14,443 nucleotides of DNA from Desulfobacterales bacterium (GTDB lineage Bacteria; Desulfobacterota; Desulfobacteria; Desulfobacterales; UBA2174_A), in assembly GCA_025454075.1 (NCBI GenBank), contig JALOPD010000075.1, positions 1 to 14,443 on the forward strand, written 5' to 3'. Below, piece after piece: positions 6,083 to 12,575 of this stretch. How positions within the stretch are numbered: position 1 is the first letter of the stretch; each line of letters opens with the position of its first letter. The translations under genes were made by a program, and so were the position numbers. Below the pieces are notes generated by a model. The model saw only the letters and a list, made by a program, of their open reading frames with translations. It was not told the origin of the DNA and searched no databases.

Positions 6083-6871
6083 TCAGAGGCCCCCGGCGCT
6101 GCGGGCGGCGTGGTCCGAGGCGCACTGGAGCGCACGGCGGATGTCAGGGGTCATGGGAATGGTTGCGGACAGGCGATCCAGGTAGCGATTTCTCAAGGTT
6201 TCGCGGAAAGAGGCCGGGAAGTTCAGGTCGTACACCCAGGAGATGTAGAGCAGTTTCGCGTCGCACACGGACCGCACCGCGTCGATCGGAACGACGCGTC
6301 CGCGCTTCAAGGCCGTCAGAACGGCCGGCGAGCAGAGGCCGTTTCCTGACAGGTCGAATTCGTTAACGATTTGGGGCGTCCGGCCCCGGCCGCTGTAATG
6401 GCCGATGACCACCCTCCAAATATCGAGCTTGTCGGCGTCCCGCAGCAGCTTCAAAAAGAAAAGCGAGGTTGCATCGCCAAGCGGCGTCAACTTTGCAGCA
6501 TTGTGATAGGCAAGCGCACGCGCAATGTGGCGTCGTTCGGCCGGGCTGAACGGGGAAAGCAGGCCGTGGCGGCCGGCCACCCGGAGCCCGAGCCGACCAT
6601 GGTTGGTCGAATCCTGGTCTCGGAAGGTGCGGTACCGGGCAAATTGGGGGAAACGCCCCACGTCGTGCAGCAGGGCCGCGACCTCGGCCAGCAGCAGGTC
6701 TCTCGAAGAGAGCTGAAGCGCCCTCCCCAGCCGGCGGATGGTAAAGCAAACCCGCTGCGTGTGCATCTGCTTGAGCTTGAACACCTGGTCGTGTTCATCT
6801 AACCCGTTGAAAAAGCTTGAAACGTAGCTCCCAAACCAGGATCGCAGCTCGGTGAAATCTCTGGGCGCCAT
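6083..6871 (-). CDS. HD-domain protein (probable metal-dependent phosphohydrolase)
   Basis: A 262-residue soluble protein. The HD-superfamily metal ligands are visible in order: H37 (KQMHTQRV), H69-D70 (ALLHDVGRF), H91 (STNHGRLG) and an aspartate of LLRDADKLDIW (D145/D147). Such proteins hydrolyse phosphate esters, often of nucleotides; the substrate cannot be told, and there is no HD-GYP signature. The ATG at 6871 is only five bases after the mobB stop codon, so the two are probably co-transcribed and translationally coupled; the ribosome site would lie in mobB and is weak. It is the last gene of the run that starts at 8930. Confidence 0.87.
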   Translation of the reverse strand: MAPRDFTELRSWFGSYVSSFFNGLDEHDQVFKLKQMHTQRVCFTIRRLGRALQLSSRDLLLAEVAALLHDVGRFPQFARYRTFRDQDSTNHGRLGLRVAGRHGLLSPFSPAERRHIARALAYHNAAKLTPLGDATSLFFLKLLRDADKLDIWRVVIGHYSGRGRTPQIVNEFDLSGNGLCSPAVLTALKRGRVVPIDAVRSVCDAKLLYISWVYDLNFPASFRETLRNRYLDRLSATIPMTPDIRRALQCASDHAARSAGGL

Positions 6872-6876
6872 ATCGT

Positions 6877-7371
6877 TTACCGCCGTGAGGCGAGAAAGCG
6901 CTGTTCAATGAACTCAGCGATGGCCACGGGGTCGTCCAGCCGGAAGACCGGGACATGGACGTCCAGGTCCGCATCGGTGGCAACCGCGACGAGCCCGGGA
7001 TCGTCGCGGCACAGAAGTTCGCTTCCAACGGCAGCCCGCAGGACCTCGATCTTGGGCTTGTTCTCCCGCTTGTAGCCTTCCGTGATCAGCAGGTCGACGT
7101 CGTCGAAGTAGCGGATCAGGCCGTCCAGCGACTCTGACGCAGTGGCCTTGAACATGGCGATTCGGCCCGGGGAGGCGAGCATGACGGTTTCGGCGCCGGC
7201 GGTGCGGTGCCGCGCGCTGTCTTTGCCGGAGCGGTCGATGTCGACGGCATGGTGGGTGTGTTTGATGGTGCCGATCCGGTAGCCCCGTTGCGTGAGCAGG
7301 GGAATCAGCTTTTCGATCAAGGTGGTTTTGCCGGATTCGGACTGCCCGACAATCGACACGATGGGCGGCAT
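6877..7371 (-). CDS. mobB: Molybdopterin-guanine dinucleotide biosynthesis protein MobB
   Basis: A 164-residue P-loop GTP-binding protein that assists MobA in attaching GMP to molybdopterin, making the bis-MGD cofactor of formate dehydrogenases and related Mo/W enzymes. Seen: Walker A GQSESGKT (9-16), the family motif TIKHTHH followed by DIDRSGKDSARHRTAGA, and DLLITEGYKRENKPKIEV, all characteristic of MobB. Length is normal. The ATG at 7371 has AGGA about eight bases upstream, lying in the 16-base gap after the methyltransferase stop. No mobA or moeA lies nearby, so the cofactor genes are scattered. The neighbours (a methyltransferase and an HD protein) are not known Moco genes. Confidence 0.94.
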   Translation of the reverse strand: MPPIVSIVGQSESGKTTLIEKLIPLLTQRGYRIGTIKHTHHAVDIDRSGKDSARHRTAGAETVMLASPGRIAMFKATASESLDGLIRYFDDVDLLITEGYKRENKPKIEVLRAAVGSELLCRDDPGLVAVATDADLDVHVPVFRLDDPVAIAEFIEQRFLASRR

Positions 7372-7387
7372 AGGGGTTCCTAACCCT

Positions 7388-8383
7388 CTAAACGGTTCCG
7401 ACCAGTATGCCGGAGTCGTTCGGAGTCTTGATGGGAATGCGGCGGATGCCCTGCACGCCGGCCGTCATCAGCATGTCCCTCAGCTCGCGCTCCGAGTAGG
7501 CACGGCCCGACTCGGTTTGCAGCAGCATGTTGAGGGAAAAAAGCGCGGGAAACTCGGGCCCGTCCATGGCATCGTCGAGGATGAATTCGTGGATGATCAA
7601 CATGCCCCCGGGCTGCAGCGCGGCGACCGCCTTGCGGATAATCTTCAGGCATTCATCGGGGCCTTCGGCGTGCAGGATGTGGGACAACCAGGCCACGTCA
7701 AACCGGCCGGATATTTCGTCGTCGTGGTAGTCGCCCGCGGCGAAGGCGATGCGGTCGCTCAAGCGGAAGCGGTCGATCGTTTTTTCGGCAAACGGCCGGG
7801 TGGTCGGCAGGTCGAACACCGTGGCCGTCATTGACGGGTGCTTCAAGCAGAAGTGAATGGCATAGGTGCCCGGCCCGCCTCCCAGATCCAGAAAGCGGCG
7901 CCGCGAGGAGAGGTCGACGGCTTCGACCATGCGAGGCGCGAGGGCCATGGCCAGGTTGTACATCCCCAGGAGAAAACTTTCCCGCCACGCCTCGTTGCCG
8001 ACCGAGGTGCGCTCCCGGAGGGGCCGGCCGGAGGAGACCGACCGGTCCAGCCGCGCCCAGGACTCCATCAGGTGGTGATGGTGCATCATGATGTGGCCGA
8101 GGTAGGTCGGAGAGTCTTGCGACAGCAGCGCCCTGGCCGACGGGTTGCAGGCGAACCGGCCGTTGCGCTTCTCCAACAGCCCCATGGCTGCCAGCGCGTT
8201 CAGCAGGCGCGCGACACCGTCGACCGACCCGTTCACCCGGCGGGCCACCTCTTCGGCGCCGAGGGCGTCAACGCCGATTTTCGAGAACACACCCAATTTC
8301 ACCCCGGCGTGCAGGGTGCAGGTTTTCCAGAAATGGCCGGACAACTCCAGAAGGTCACCGGGCGTCCACTCCGTTTGTTTCAT
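7388..8383 (-). CDS. SAM-dependent O-methyltransferase-type protein (winged-helix plus Rossmann fold)
   Basis: A 331-residue protein of the plant-COMT/CrtF-like O-methyltransferase class (PF00891 type). The N-terminal winged-helix dimerisation domain (about 10-90, GVFSKIG...LLNALAAMGLLEKRNG) is followed by a linker and the SAM fold: FLDLGGGPGTYAIHF (164-178), VFDLP (189-193), GDYHDDEI, and LSHILHAEGPDE with the usual catalytic His (H238). The SAM site is intact. The methyl acceptor is unknown; no carotenoid, quinone or polyketide genes lie nearby. Some distant members act in cobalamin or methyl-transfer metabolism, so the reaction is left open. Start: GAGGAG seven bases before ATG 8383 is decisive against an in-frame start at 8428. 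Confidence 0.88.
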   Translation of the reverse strand: MKQTEWTPGDLLELSGHFWKTCTLHAGVKLGVFSKIGVDALGAEEVARRVNGSVDGVARLLNALAAMGLLEKRNGRFACNPSARALLSQDSPTYLGHIMMHHHHLMESWARLDRSVSSGRPLRERTSVGNEAWRESFLLGMYNLAMALAPRMVEAVDLSSRRRFLDLGGGPGTYAIHFCLKHPSMTATVFDLPTTRPFAEKTIDRFRLSDRIAFAAGDYHDDEISGRFDVAWLSHILHAEGPDECLKIIRKAVAALQPGGMLIIHEFILDDAMDGPEFPALFSLNMLLQTESGRAYSERELRDMLMTAGVQGIRRIPIKTPNDSGILVGTV

Positions 8384-8438
8384 CCCGCGCTCCTCTGAAA
8401 AGCAACCAGGTTGCACCGGCCTGCTCATCGGCCGGCCG

Positions 8439-8930
8439 TCAATCGTCCTTGTTCGCTCGCTCCTTGGCGAGTTGCTCCGGCGTCATGGTCCAGAAGGGGG
8501 TGCCGTCCTTGGTCAAGCGCACCTTGAACTCCTGGGATTCCCCTTTTTTCACTTTGGACGCCAGGAACACGTCCTTTCCGTCGATCTCCGCCCAGGATCC
8601 TCTGAGGGTGACCGCATCCCCGGGTTTCACGCCGATGTCCGCGGGCTTGGCAAACCACGTGGGGCAGAGGTGCACGACGATGGTGCTGTTGCCCTCGCGC
8701 ACTTCCATCGCGGTAGCCGGCGACATGCCGGGCATGGGCACCACCTCCATGACCTTCACCACCTTGGCCTTGATTTTTTCCAATTCCTTCGGGCTGTAAA
8801 GCCTGGCGTAGGGATCGTTCGCCCCCCATCCTTTCTTTTCGACCGAGTCGGCAGCCAAGGCAATGGCGACCCCGAACACCACGGCCAACAAAACGATCGG
8901 CCCGGCCGCTGATTTAAATCTTATTTTCAT
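8439..8930 (-). CDS. Secreted small protein, possibly OB-fold-like, unknown function
   Basis: A 163-residue protein with a Sec signal peptide (KIRFK, a hydrophobic core, cleavage likely after A24-L-A26). The mature part has a charged helix (YSPKELEKIKAKVVKV) and then a beta-rich region: VVHLCPTWFAK, IGVKPGDAVTLRGSWAEIDGKDVF, KKGESQEFKVRL. The GDxVxLRGSW pattern is reminiscent of periplasmic OB-fold domains. A single mature Cys (CPTW) is present. It therefore probably acts in the periplasm; its function is not known. AAGGAGG four to nine bases before ATG 8930 is an excellent ribosome site. It is the first gene of the run leading to the methyltransferase (55-base gap), mobB and the HD gene. Confidence 0.83.
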   Translation of the reverse strand: MKIRFKSAAGPIVLLAVVFGVAIALAADSVEKKGWGANDPYARLYSPKELEKIKAKVVKVMEVVPMPGMSPATAMEVREGNSTIVVHLCPTWFAKPADIGVKPGDAVTLRGSWAEIDGKDVFLASKVKKGESQEFKVRLTKDGTPFWTMTPEQLAKERANKDD

Positions 8931-8958
8931 GGTTCCTCCTTCGCATTGTTCCGGCGAC

Positions 8959-8979
8959 GGCCGGCACTCCGTGTCGGCC
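8959..8979. repeat. GC-rich hairpin in the leader of the 8930 operon
   Basis: GGCCGGCAC (8959-8967) pairs with GTGTCGGCC (8971-8979) with one wobble, loop TCC, extendable by CGGCG/CGCCG with a two-base bulge. It lies between the candidate promoter (9068-9096) and the first gene. It has no T-tract, so it is not a terminator; an mRNA-stability or attenuation role is possible. Confidence 0.5.
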
Positions 8980-9067
8980 CGCCGACTACCCAGCAGGGCG
9001 GTTCATCCGGTGCATCCACATTCACATCTTTCAAAAGGCGAACAACCCGCCCGCTCAGATCAGGTTC

Positions 9068-9096
9068 AACATAAGTCAGCCCCTGCGTCTATTCAA
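9068..9096 (-). promoter_or_regulatory. Sigma-70-type promoter upstream of the 8930-6083 operon
   Basis: On the minus strand, TTGAAT (9091-9096), an exact 17-base spacer and TATGTT (9068-9073) give a good -35/-10 pair. The transcript would start near 9061, with a leader of about 130 bases that includes the hairpin at 8959-8979. The promoter sits in the 190-base gap after the lipoprotein gene. Confidence 0.6.
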
Positions 9097-9121
9097 CCAT
9101 CCGGGACGGAAGAGTTCCGGA

Positions 9122-9883
9122 TCAAAACCGCATGAGGCGTTTTTCGATAACGACGATGGGCTCATACCCGAAAAGGGCGTTCAAGTGATGCAGGAAGGCA
9201 TGCCGGCCTTCGTTTTGCCATAAGGCCGTGATGTCGGCGCTGGTGCCGGCGTAACGCTCATCGAGCTCGTCGAAGGTCGGCGGACTTCCTGCCGGTTGGT
9301 CGCCGGGGGCCATCCGGCAAATCAGGTCCAGCCACATTTGGCTCGCCCCCATCAGGTAATAGGGCCACGCCTGGCGCAGAGGGGCGGACCAGGCGGGGTC
9401 GCTGGCGTCGGCGACGGCCGGCAGCGACCCCGCCGAGGGGTCGTCACACACGACCGTGATGGCGCGGCCCGAGGCGTTTGCCTGCTCCAGCAGCGGGTTG
9501 GAGGATATCCCTAAAAAAAACCTGCGTGCGGTCGCGGCCGAGGCATAGAAAATGAAGCTGAACTGATGCCCGGCTTCATCCCGGGCGGCCCGGCGATGAA
9601 ACCGCCACAGCGCGATGTCCTGCGCATGGCGGTCAAGGGCCGGTTTGACGACCAGGTGGGCGATCAGCAGGTCCCTGTGCCAGGCCGGGTCGGCGCCTTC
9701 CGGCCACTCCATTCGAAAGCGGGCATACCACCATGAGGCGTCGGCCGCGGGGGCCGGCGCCGGCCGGGGCACTGCGCCCGCCGGCGGCGCCGGCAAAGAG
9801 GCGCAGCCTGCAAGGACCACGGCGACCACCACCGAACCGATGGTTCGCAGAAAAGGTCTTTTGGTGAAAGATGGGCGTCTCAT
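9122..9883 (-). CDS. Conserved lipoprotein of unknown function
   Basis: A 253-residue protein with a lipoprotein signal: basic MRRPSFTKRPFLR, a hydrophobic core, and lipobox LAGC with C27 as the lipidated residue. A Pro/Ala-rich linker (about 30-47) then leads to a globular domain rich in Trp, His and Arg (WWYARFRMEWPEG, ALWRFHRRAARDEAGHQFSF, FDELDERYAGTSADITALWQ). The WRFHRRAA...GHQFSF segment looks strongly conserved and reminds me of uncharacterised lipoproteins of other Proteobacteria; no function is known to me. The ATG at 9883 overlaps the TGA of the upstream ydcZ-like gene (ATGA) and has no strong ribosome site, so translation is coupled. Upstream in-frame starts fall inside that gene and are rejected. 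Confidence 0.82.
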   Translation of the reverse strand: MRRPSFTKRPFLRTIGSVVVAVVLAGCASLPAPPAGAVPRPAPAPAADASWWYARFRMEWPEGADPAWHRDLLIAHLVVKPALDRHAQDIALWRFHRRAARDEAGHQFSFIFYASAATARRFFLGISSNPLLEQANASGRAITVVCDDPSAGSLPAVADASDPAWSAPLRQAWPYYLMGASQMWLDLICRMAPGDQPAGSPPTFDELDERYAGTSADITALWQNEGRHAFLHHLNALFGYEPIVVIEKRLMRF

Positions 9884-10317
9884 TCGCGAATGATCAGCCA
9901 GATGCCGGCCAGCACCACCGCCATACCGGCCAGGCGCGAAGCGTTCAAGGGGCGTGCGGCCGCCCCCATCCAACCGAAATGGTCCACGAGGGCGCCCACG
10001 GCGAACTGGGCGGCAACAAAAACGGTGAAGGCCGCGACCAACCCTAACCGGGGCGCGCTGAAAGCAAGAGCACCGACTATCACCAGCCCCAGAACTCCGG
10101 AGGTGTAGGCATACCACGGGGCCGCTCCGCCCGCGCCGAGATTCCCTCCACGCTGGAAGAGCATGATCAGGCCGATCAGAATCCCGCCGCTGAAATAGGT
10201 GATGAAAACGCTTTCGATGGTGCCGAGCCGTTTGTCCAGCAGCCCCATGAAGTGGGCTTGGAAAGCCGTAGCCGTCCCGCCGACCGCGGCAACTGCCATC
10301 AACCAGTAGACATTCAT
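9880..10317 (-). CDS. DMT-superfamily inner-membrane protein, YdcZ (DUF606) type
   Basis: A 145-residue, very hydrophobic protein with four to five predicted membrane helices (from WLMAVAAVGGTATAFQ, VFITYFSGGILIGLIMLF, YAYTSGVLGLVIVGALAF, LVAAFTVFVAAQFAVGALV, LAGMAVVLAGIWLIIRE). The pattern of Gly/Ala-rich helices and the PLNASRLAGMAVVLAGIWLI ending are those of the small drug/metabolite-transporter family PF04657; substrates are unknown. AAAGGA about ten bases before ATG 10317 selects this start over the longer frame to 10362. It is coupled by a 4-bp overlap to the lipoprotein gene. The upstream region is shared with the divergent small-membrane-protein and PilZ genes. Confidence 0.88.
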   Translation of the reverse strand: MNVYWLMAVAAVGGTATAFQAHFMGLLDKRLGTIESVFITYFSGGILIGLIMLFQRGGNLGAGGAAPWYAYTSGVLGLVIVGALAFSAPRLGLVAAFTVFVAAQFAVGALVDHFGWMGAAARPLNASRLAGMAVVLAGIWLIIRE

Positions 10318-10365
10318 GTGTTCGGTTTCCTTTCCGATCCCGCTGCGAACATTGTTTCCCACACT

Positions 10366-10381
10366 TGTGAAAATTTTTACA
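10366..10381. promoter_or_regulatory. AT-rich imperfect palindrome in the divergent ydcZ / small-protein promoter region
   Basis: TGTGAAAATTTTTACA is a near-perfect 8+8 palindrome (one mismatched pair), about 50 bases upstream of the ydcZ-type start. It looks like a dimeric regulator site (TGTnAAA...TTTnACA), but no regulator can be named. Confidence 0.35.
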
Positions 10382-10455
10382 TAATTCAGAGGCCGGAGGA
10401 AATGGCTGTCGATATAACCAAATGAAAAAAAATGGAAAAATATTTTGTTAAATGG

Positions 10456-10468
10456 GCATAATTTATGC
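10456..10468. promoter_or_regulatory. Perfect palindrome GCATAAtTTATGC upstream of the small membrane protein
   Basis: A perfect 6+1+6 palindrome lies 35 bases before the ATG at 10503, in an AT-rich stretch of otherwise GC-rich DNA. It contains CATAAT, a possible -10, but no good -35 is found 17 bases upstream. It could be an operator or a core promoter. Confidence 0.35.
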
Positions 10469-10502
10469 TTAAAAGAGTCAATATCCAGTCGGAGTGAACA
10501 CT

Positions 10503-10589
10503 ATGGAAGACACCCTTATTTCGCTGGCCACCGGCCTGATCAGTGTGCTGATGGTGGTCATGGTGTTTCAGATCTGCATTCTTCTATAG
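10503..10589 (+). CDS. 28-residue single-span membrane protein
   Basis: The frame reads MEDTLISLATGL, then ISVLMVVMVFQICILL, then TAG: an acidic N-terminal head and one continuous hydrophobic helix of about 20 residues ending at the C-terminus. GGAG lies about eight bases before the ATG. No family is recognised. It starts the plus-strand run before the PilZ gene (65-base gap) and lies downstream of an AT-rich regulatory stretch, which supports real expression. Small proteins of this form usually sit in the inner membrane and modulate larger membrane complexes (general knowledge, not shown here). The start, the ribosome site and the clean helix make it better than chance, but it remains unproven. 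Confidence 0.6.
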   Translation: MEDTLISLATGLISVLMVVMVFQICILL

Positions 10590-10654
10590 GCTTGGCTTCC
10601 CGCCGGGGGTCTTGGATGGGTGGGAGAATACCCTTAACCCAAAAAATTGGAAAA

Positions 10655-10966
10655 ATGGACCCTACGAGCCAAGTGTCGAAGAGCGAACAGCGCGAGAGCC
10701 AGCGGCTTCCTTTCACAGCCACCGTCATGTTTGAAAATTACTTGACGGGCAACTACCATGGGGGCCGCATGGTGAACTACAGCCGGGGCGGGATGTGTTT
10801 TGAGGCGGACGTGCCCCCTTCCGTCGATACCGAAGTTTTCATCGGAATCGAAAAATCGCCCTATTCCTCCCACCACGATGTTTTCCGCGCCAAGGTGGTT
10901 TGGATTCGCGAACGGCCGCTGAAGGAATCCTACTACGCGTATGCCGTCGGCGTGAAGTATTGCTGA
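10655..10966 (+). CDS. PilZ-domain protein, predicted cyclic-di-GMP receptor
   Basis: A 103-residue single-domain PilZ protein. The N-terminal RxxxR motif is R13-ESQ-R17, and the second motif is N41-YSRGG46, matching [D/N]xSxxG; together these bind c-di-GMP in this family. Beta strands around TATVMFENYL, GGRMVNYS, VFIGIE, VFRAKVVWI and AYAVGVKYC fit the small barrel. The output target is unknown. The start is taken at ATG 10655 because the domain begins soon after; ATG 10616, with a nearby GGGGG, is an alternative. The gene converges on the DUF2333-type gene with 13 bases between stops and no terminator. The small membrane protein directly upstream may be co-transcribed. Confidence 0.85.
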   Translation: MDPTSQVSKSEQRESQRLPFTATVMFENYLTGNYHGGRMVNYSRGGMCFEADVPPSVDTEVFIGIEKSPYSSHHDVFRAKVVWIRERPLKESYYAYAVGVKYC

Positions 10967-10979
10967 GAGGTTCGCTGGG

Positions 10980-11945
10980 TCACCGGCGGATCGACTGCGC
11001 CACGTCGTTCAACCGTTCGCGAATGGAGATGACGTAGCTCGCCGCTTTTCCGCGATGGTCGGCCATGATGGAATCGTGGCGCCCCCGCAGTACCACCAAC
11101 GGGTCGAACGTACAGATCCGCTCCATTTCGTGGAAGGCGATCTTGATGTTTTCACTCCCCCCTTTTTCCCGGATCGTCGGGTAAAGCTGCACCGTCGCCC
11201 AAAGGAAATCCCGCAGCACCAGGATCACGCCCTGTGTGTAATAGATGCGGTCGTCCAGCTCCGTGTAGGGAACGTCCTCAGTGGCTTGGACCAGCAGGCC
11301 CAAGGGCTGGTCCAGGAACTGATTGGAGAGGATGAAGGTAAAAAGGTCGTACATGTCGTCGGTGCGCATGTTGTAAACCGACTTGCCGTCTCTGAGCCCC
11401 GCCTCGTATTTTGCCACCAGCGCGAGACCTTTGCGGTATTCGCTTTCACTGGAAGGCAGCCACCAGTTGTCCTCCGAAAAGGCGAAGCGCTTCTCCCGCG
11501 CTTCTTTCAGCCACTCGTTCTCCGCATCCACGGTGCCGTACTTGGCCAGGTGGGTTGCATAAAACGTGGCCAGCATGCGCGTGGCGAACATCGTGCCGCG
11601 CTGCCGGTTGGCGCGGTTGTCCAGCCAGCGTGTGGGCGACACCCAGAGGTCGTTCACGGACCAGCCGAAGGTCGAATTCAGTTCTTCTTCCAGCCGGTTG
11701 GTCATGGCCTGCGCCAAAGCGGCGCCTTTTTCCGCCTCGGTTGAATCGGATTTCACCCTCTGGAGCACGGGGTGGATCTTCGATTCGGAAAACGGGAAAC
11801 GGGTGGGGTCGATGGACGTGTAGGCCTGGTCGGTCAACCAGATGAGGCCGAACGTCAGCGGCCAAGCCAGCAGAAGCGTCAACAGGAGGCCGACCGCAAT
11901 TTTCAGAAACCGCTGCGTTTTAGGTGCTGATCCGGGTGCATCCAT
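10980..11945 (-). CDS. Membrane-anchored DUF2333-type protein
   Basis: A 321-residue protein with one N-terminal membrane helix (about 15-37, ending in LTFGLIWLTDQAY) and a large, probably periplasmic, mostly helical domain. Segments such as STFGWSVNDLWVSPTRWLDN, RGTMFATRMLATFYATHLAKYG and FSEDNWWLPSSESEY match my memory of the DUF2333 family (PF10095) of uncharacterised bacterial proteins. No catalytic motif is visible. GAGGA eight bases before ATG 11945 decides the start over an upstream TTG (11999). It is transcribed divergently from the DUF3568-type lipoprotein gene, with 240 bases between; a clear promoter is seen only in the other direction. Confidence 0.82.
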   Translation of the reverse strand: MDAPGSAPKTQRFLKIAVGLLLTLLLAWPLTFGLIWLTDQAYTSIDPTRFPFSESKIHPVLQRVKSDSTEAEKGAALAQAMTNRLEEELNSTFGWSVNDLWVSPTRWLDNRANRQRGTMFATRMLATFYATHLAKYGTVDAENEWLKEAREKRFAFSEDNWWLPSSESEYRKGLALVAKYEAGLRDGKSVYNMRTDDMYDLFTFILSNQFLDQPLGLLVQATEDVPYTELDDRIYYTQGVILVLRDFLWATVQLYPTIREKGGSENIKIAFHEMERICTFDPLVVLRGRHDSIMADHRGKAASYVISIRERLNDVAQSIRR

Positions 11946-12113
11946 GGTTTGATCCTCGATGAGAGAAGCGTTTGGGCTGCCATTCGCCGCGGCCGGCAAC
12001 GACTCCGCAGGGCTTCAGATCATGACCTCGTTAACAGGGTTTCGTGACGCAACGGCAGTAAATCTTTACACATGGCGCTCGGCAAAGTCAATCACGTGCT
12101 GAGCGCGCCGCTC

Positions 12114-12141
12114 TTGACAGATTCTGCGTTCCTGATAGGGT
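12114..12141 (+). promoter_or_regulatory. Candidate promoter of the DUF3568-type lipoprotein gene
   Basis: Consensus TTGACA (12114-12119), 16 bases, then TAGGGT (12136-12141), a moderate -10. The start would be near 12148, about 38 bases before ATG 12186, which supports that start over ATG 12072. Confidence 0.5.
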
Positions 12142-12185
12142 GGTCGCCATCGGTCAAAATTTTTTCATTTGGAGTGAAAGGCGTC

Positions 12186-12575
12186 ATGACGAGAAAAATA
12201 GCCGCAGGCCTCGTGGTCCTCGCGGGCCTGCTGACCGCCGGCTGTGCGGCGCTGGTGGTTGGAGCCGGCGCGGGCGCAGGGGCCTATACCTACGCAAACG
12301 GCGAGCTGGCGCGGACTTACCAGGCCCCCTTTCCCCGAACCCTGGAGGTTTGCACCCAGGTGCTGACAGACCTGGGCATGCCGATCAAAGCCCAGCGCAG
12401 CGAAGGGGCGCAGACGGTCATCGAAACCGAACGCAAGGACGGGACCCCCATGACCCTTAAAGTCAAGATCGTCGGTCTGGACCTGACGGAGGTGTCGGTG
12501 CGCACCGGGGTGGTCGGCTACTGGAACCGGGATCTTTCCACGCAGTTCCAGGAGTTCATCGCGCAGCGGCTCTAA
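12186..12575 (+). CDS. DUF3568-type lipoprotein
   Basis: A 129-residue lipoprotein: MTRKIAAGLVVLAGLLTAGC with lipidated C20, then a Gly/Ala run (GAGAGAGAYTYANGEL) and a small alpha/beta domain (YQAPFPRTLEVCTQVLTDLG, ETERKDGTPMTLKVKIVGLD, EVSVRTGVVGYWNRDLS). This layout is that of the DUF3568 family (PF12092) of small envelope lipoproteins; their function is unknown. AAAGG lies six bases before the ATG. The TAA overlaps the stop codon of the convergent acyltransferase gene (12572-12575 shared). Confidence 0.85.
   Translation: MTRKIAAGLVVLAGLLTAGCAALVVGAGAGAGAYTYANGELARTYQAPFPRTLEVCTQVLTDLGMPIKAQRSEGAQTVIETERKDGTPMTLKVKIVGLDLTEVSVRTGVVGYWNRDLSTQFQEFIAQRL

Noticed and set aside
10402..10425. 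Seven-residue leader peptide (MAVDITK) after GGAGGAA
   Set aside because: The ribosome site is only about two bases from the ATG, there is no attenuator structure after it, and such a short frame is expected by chance.
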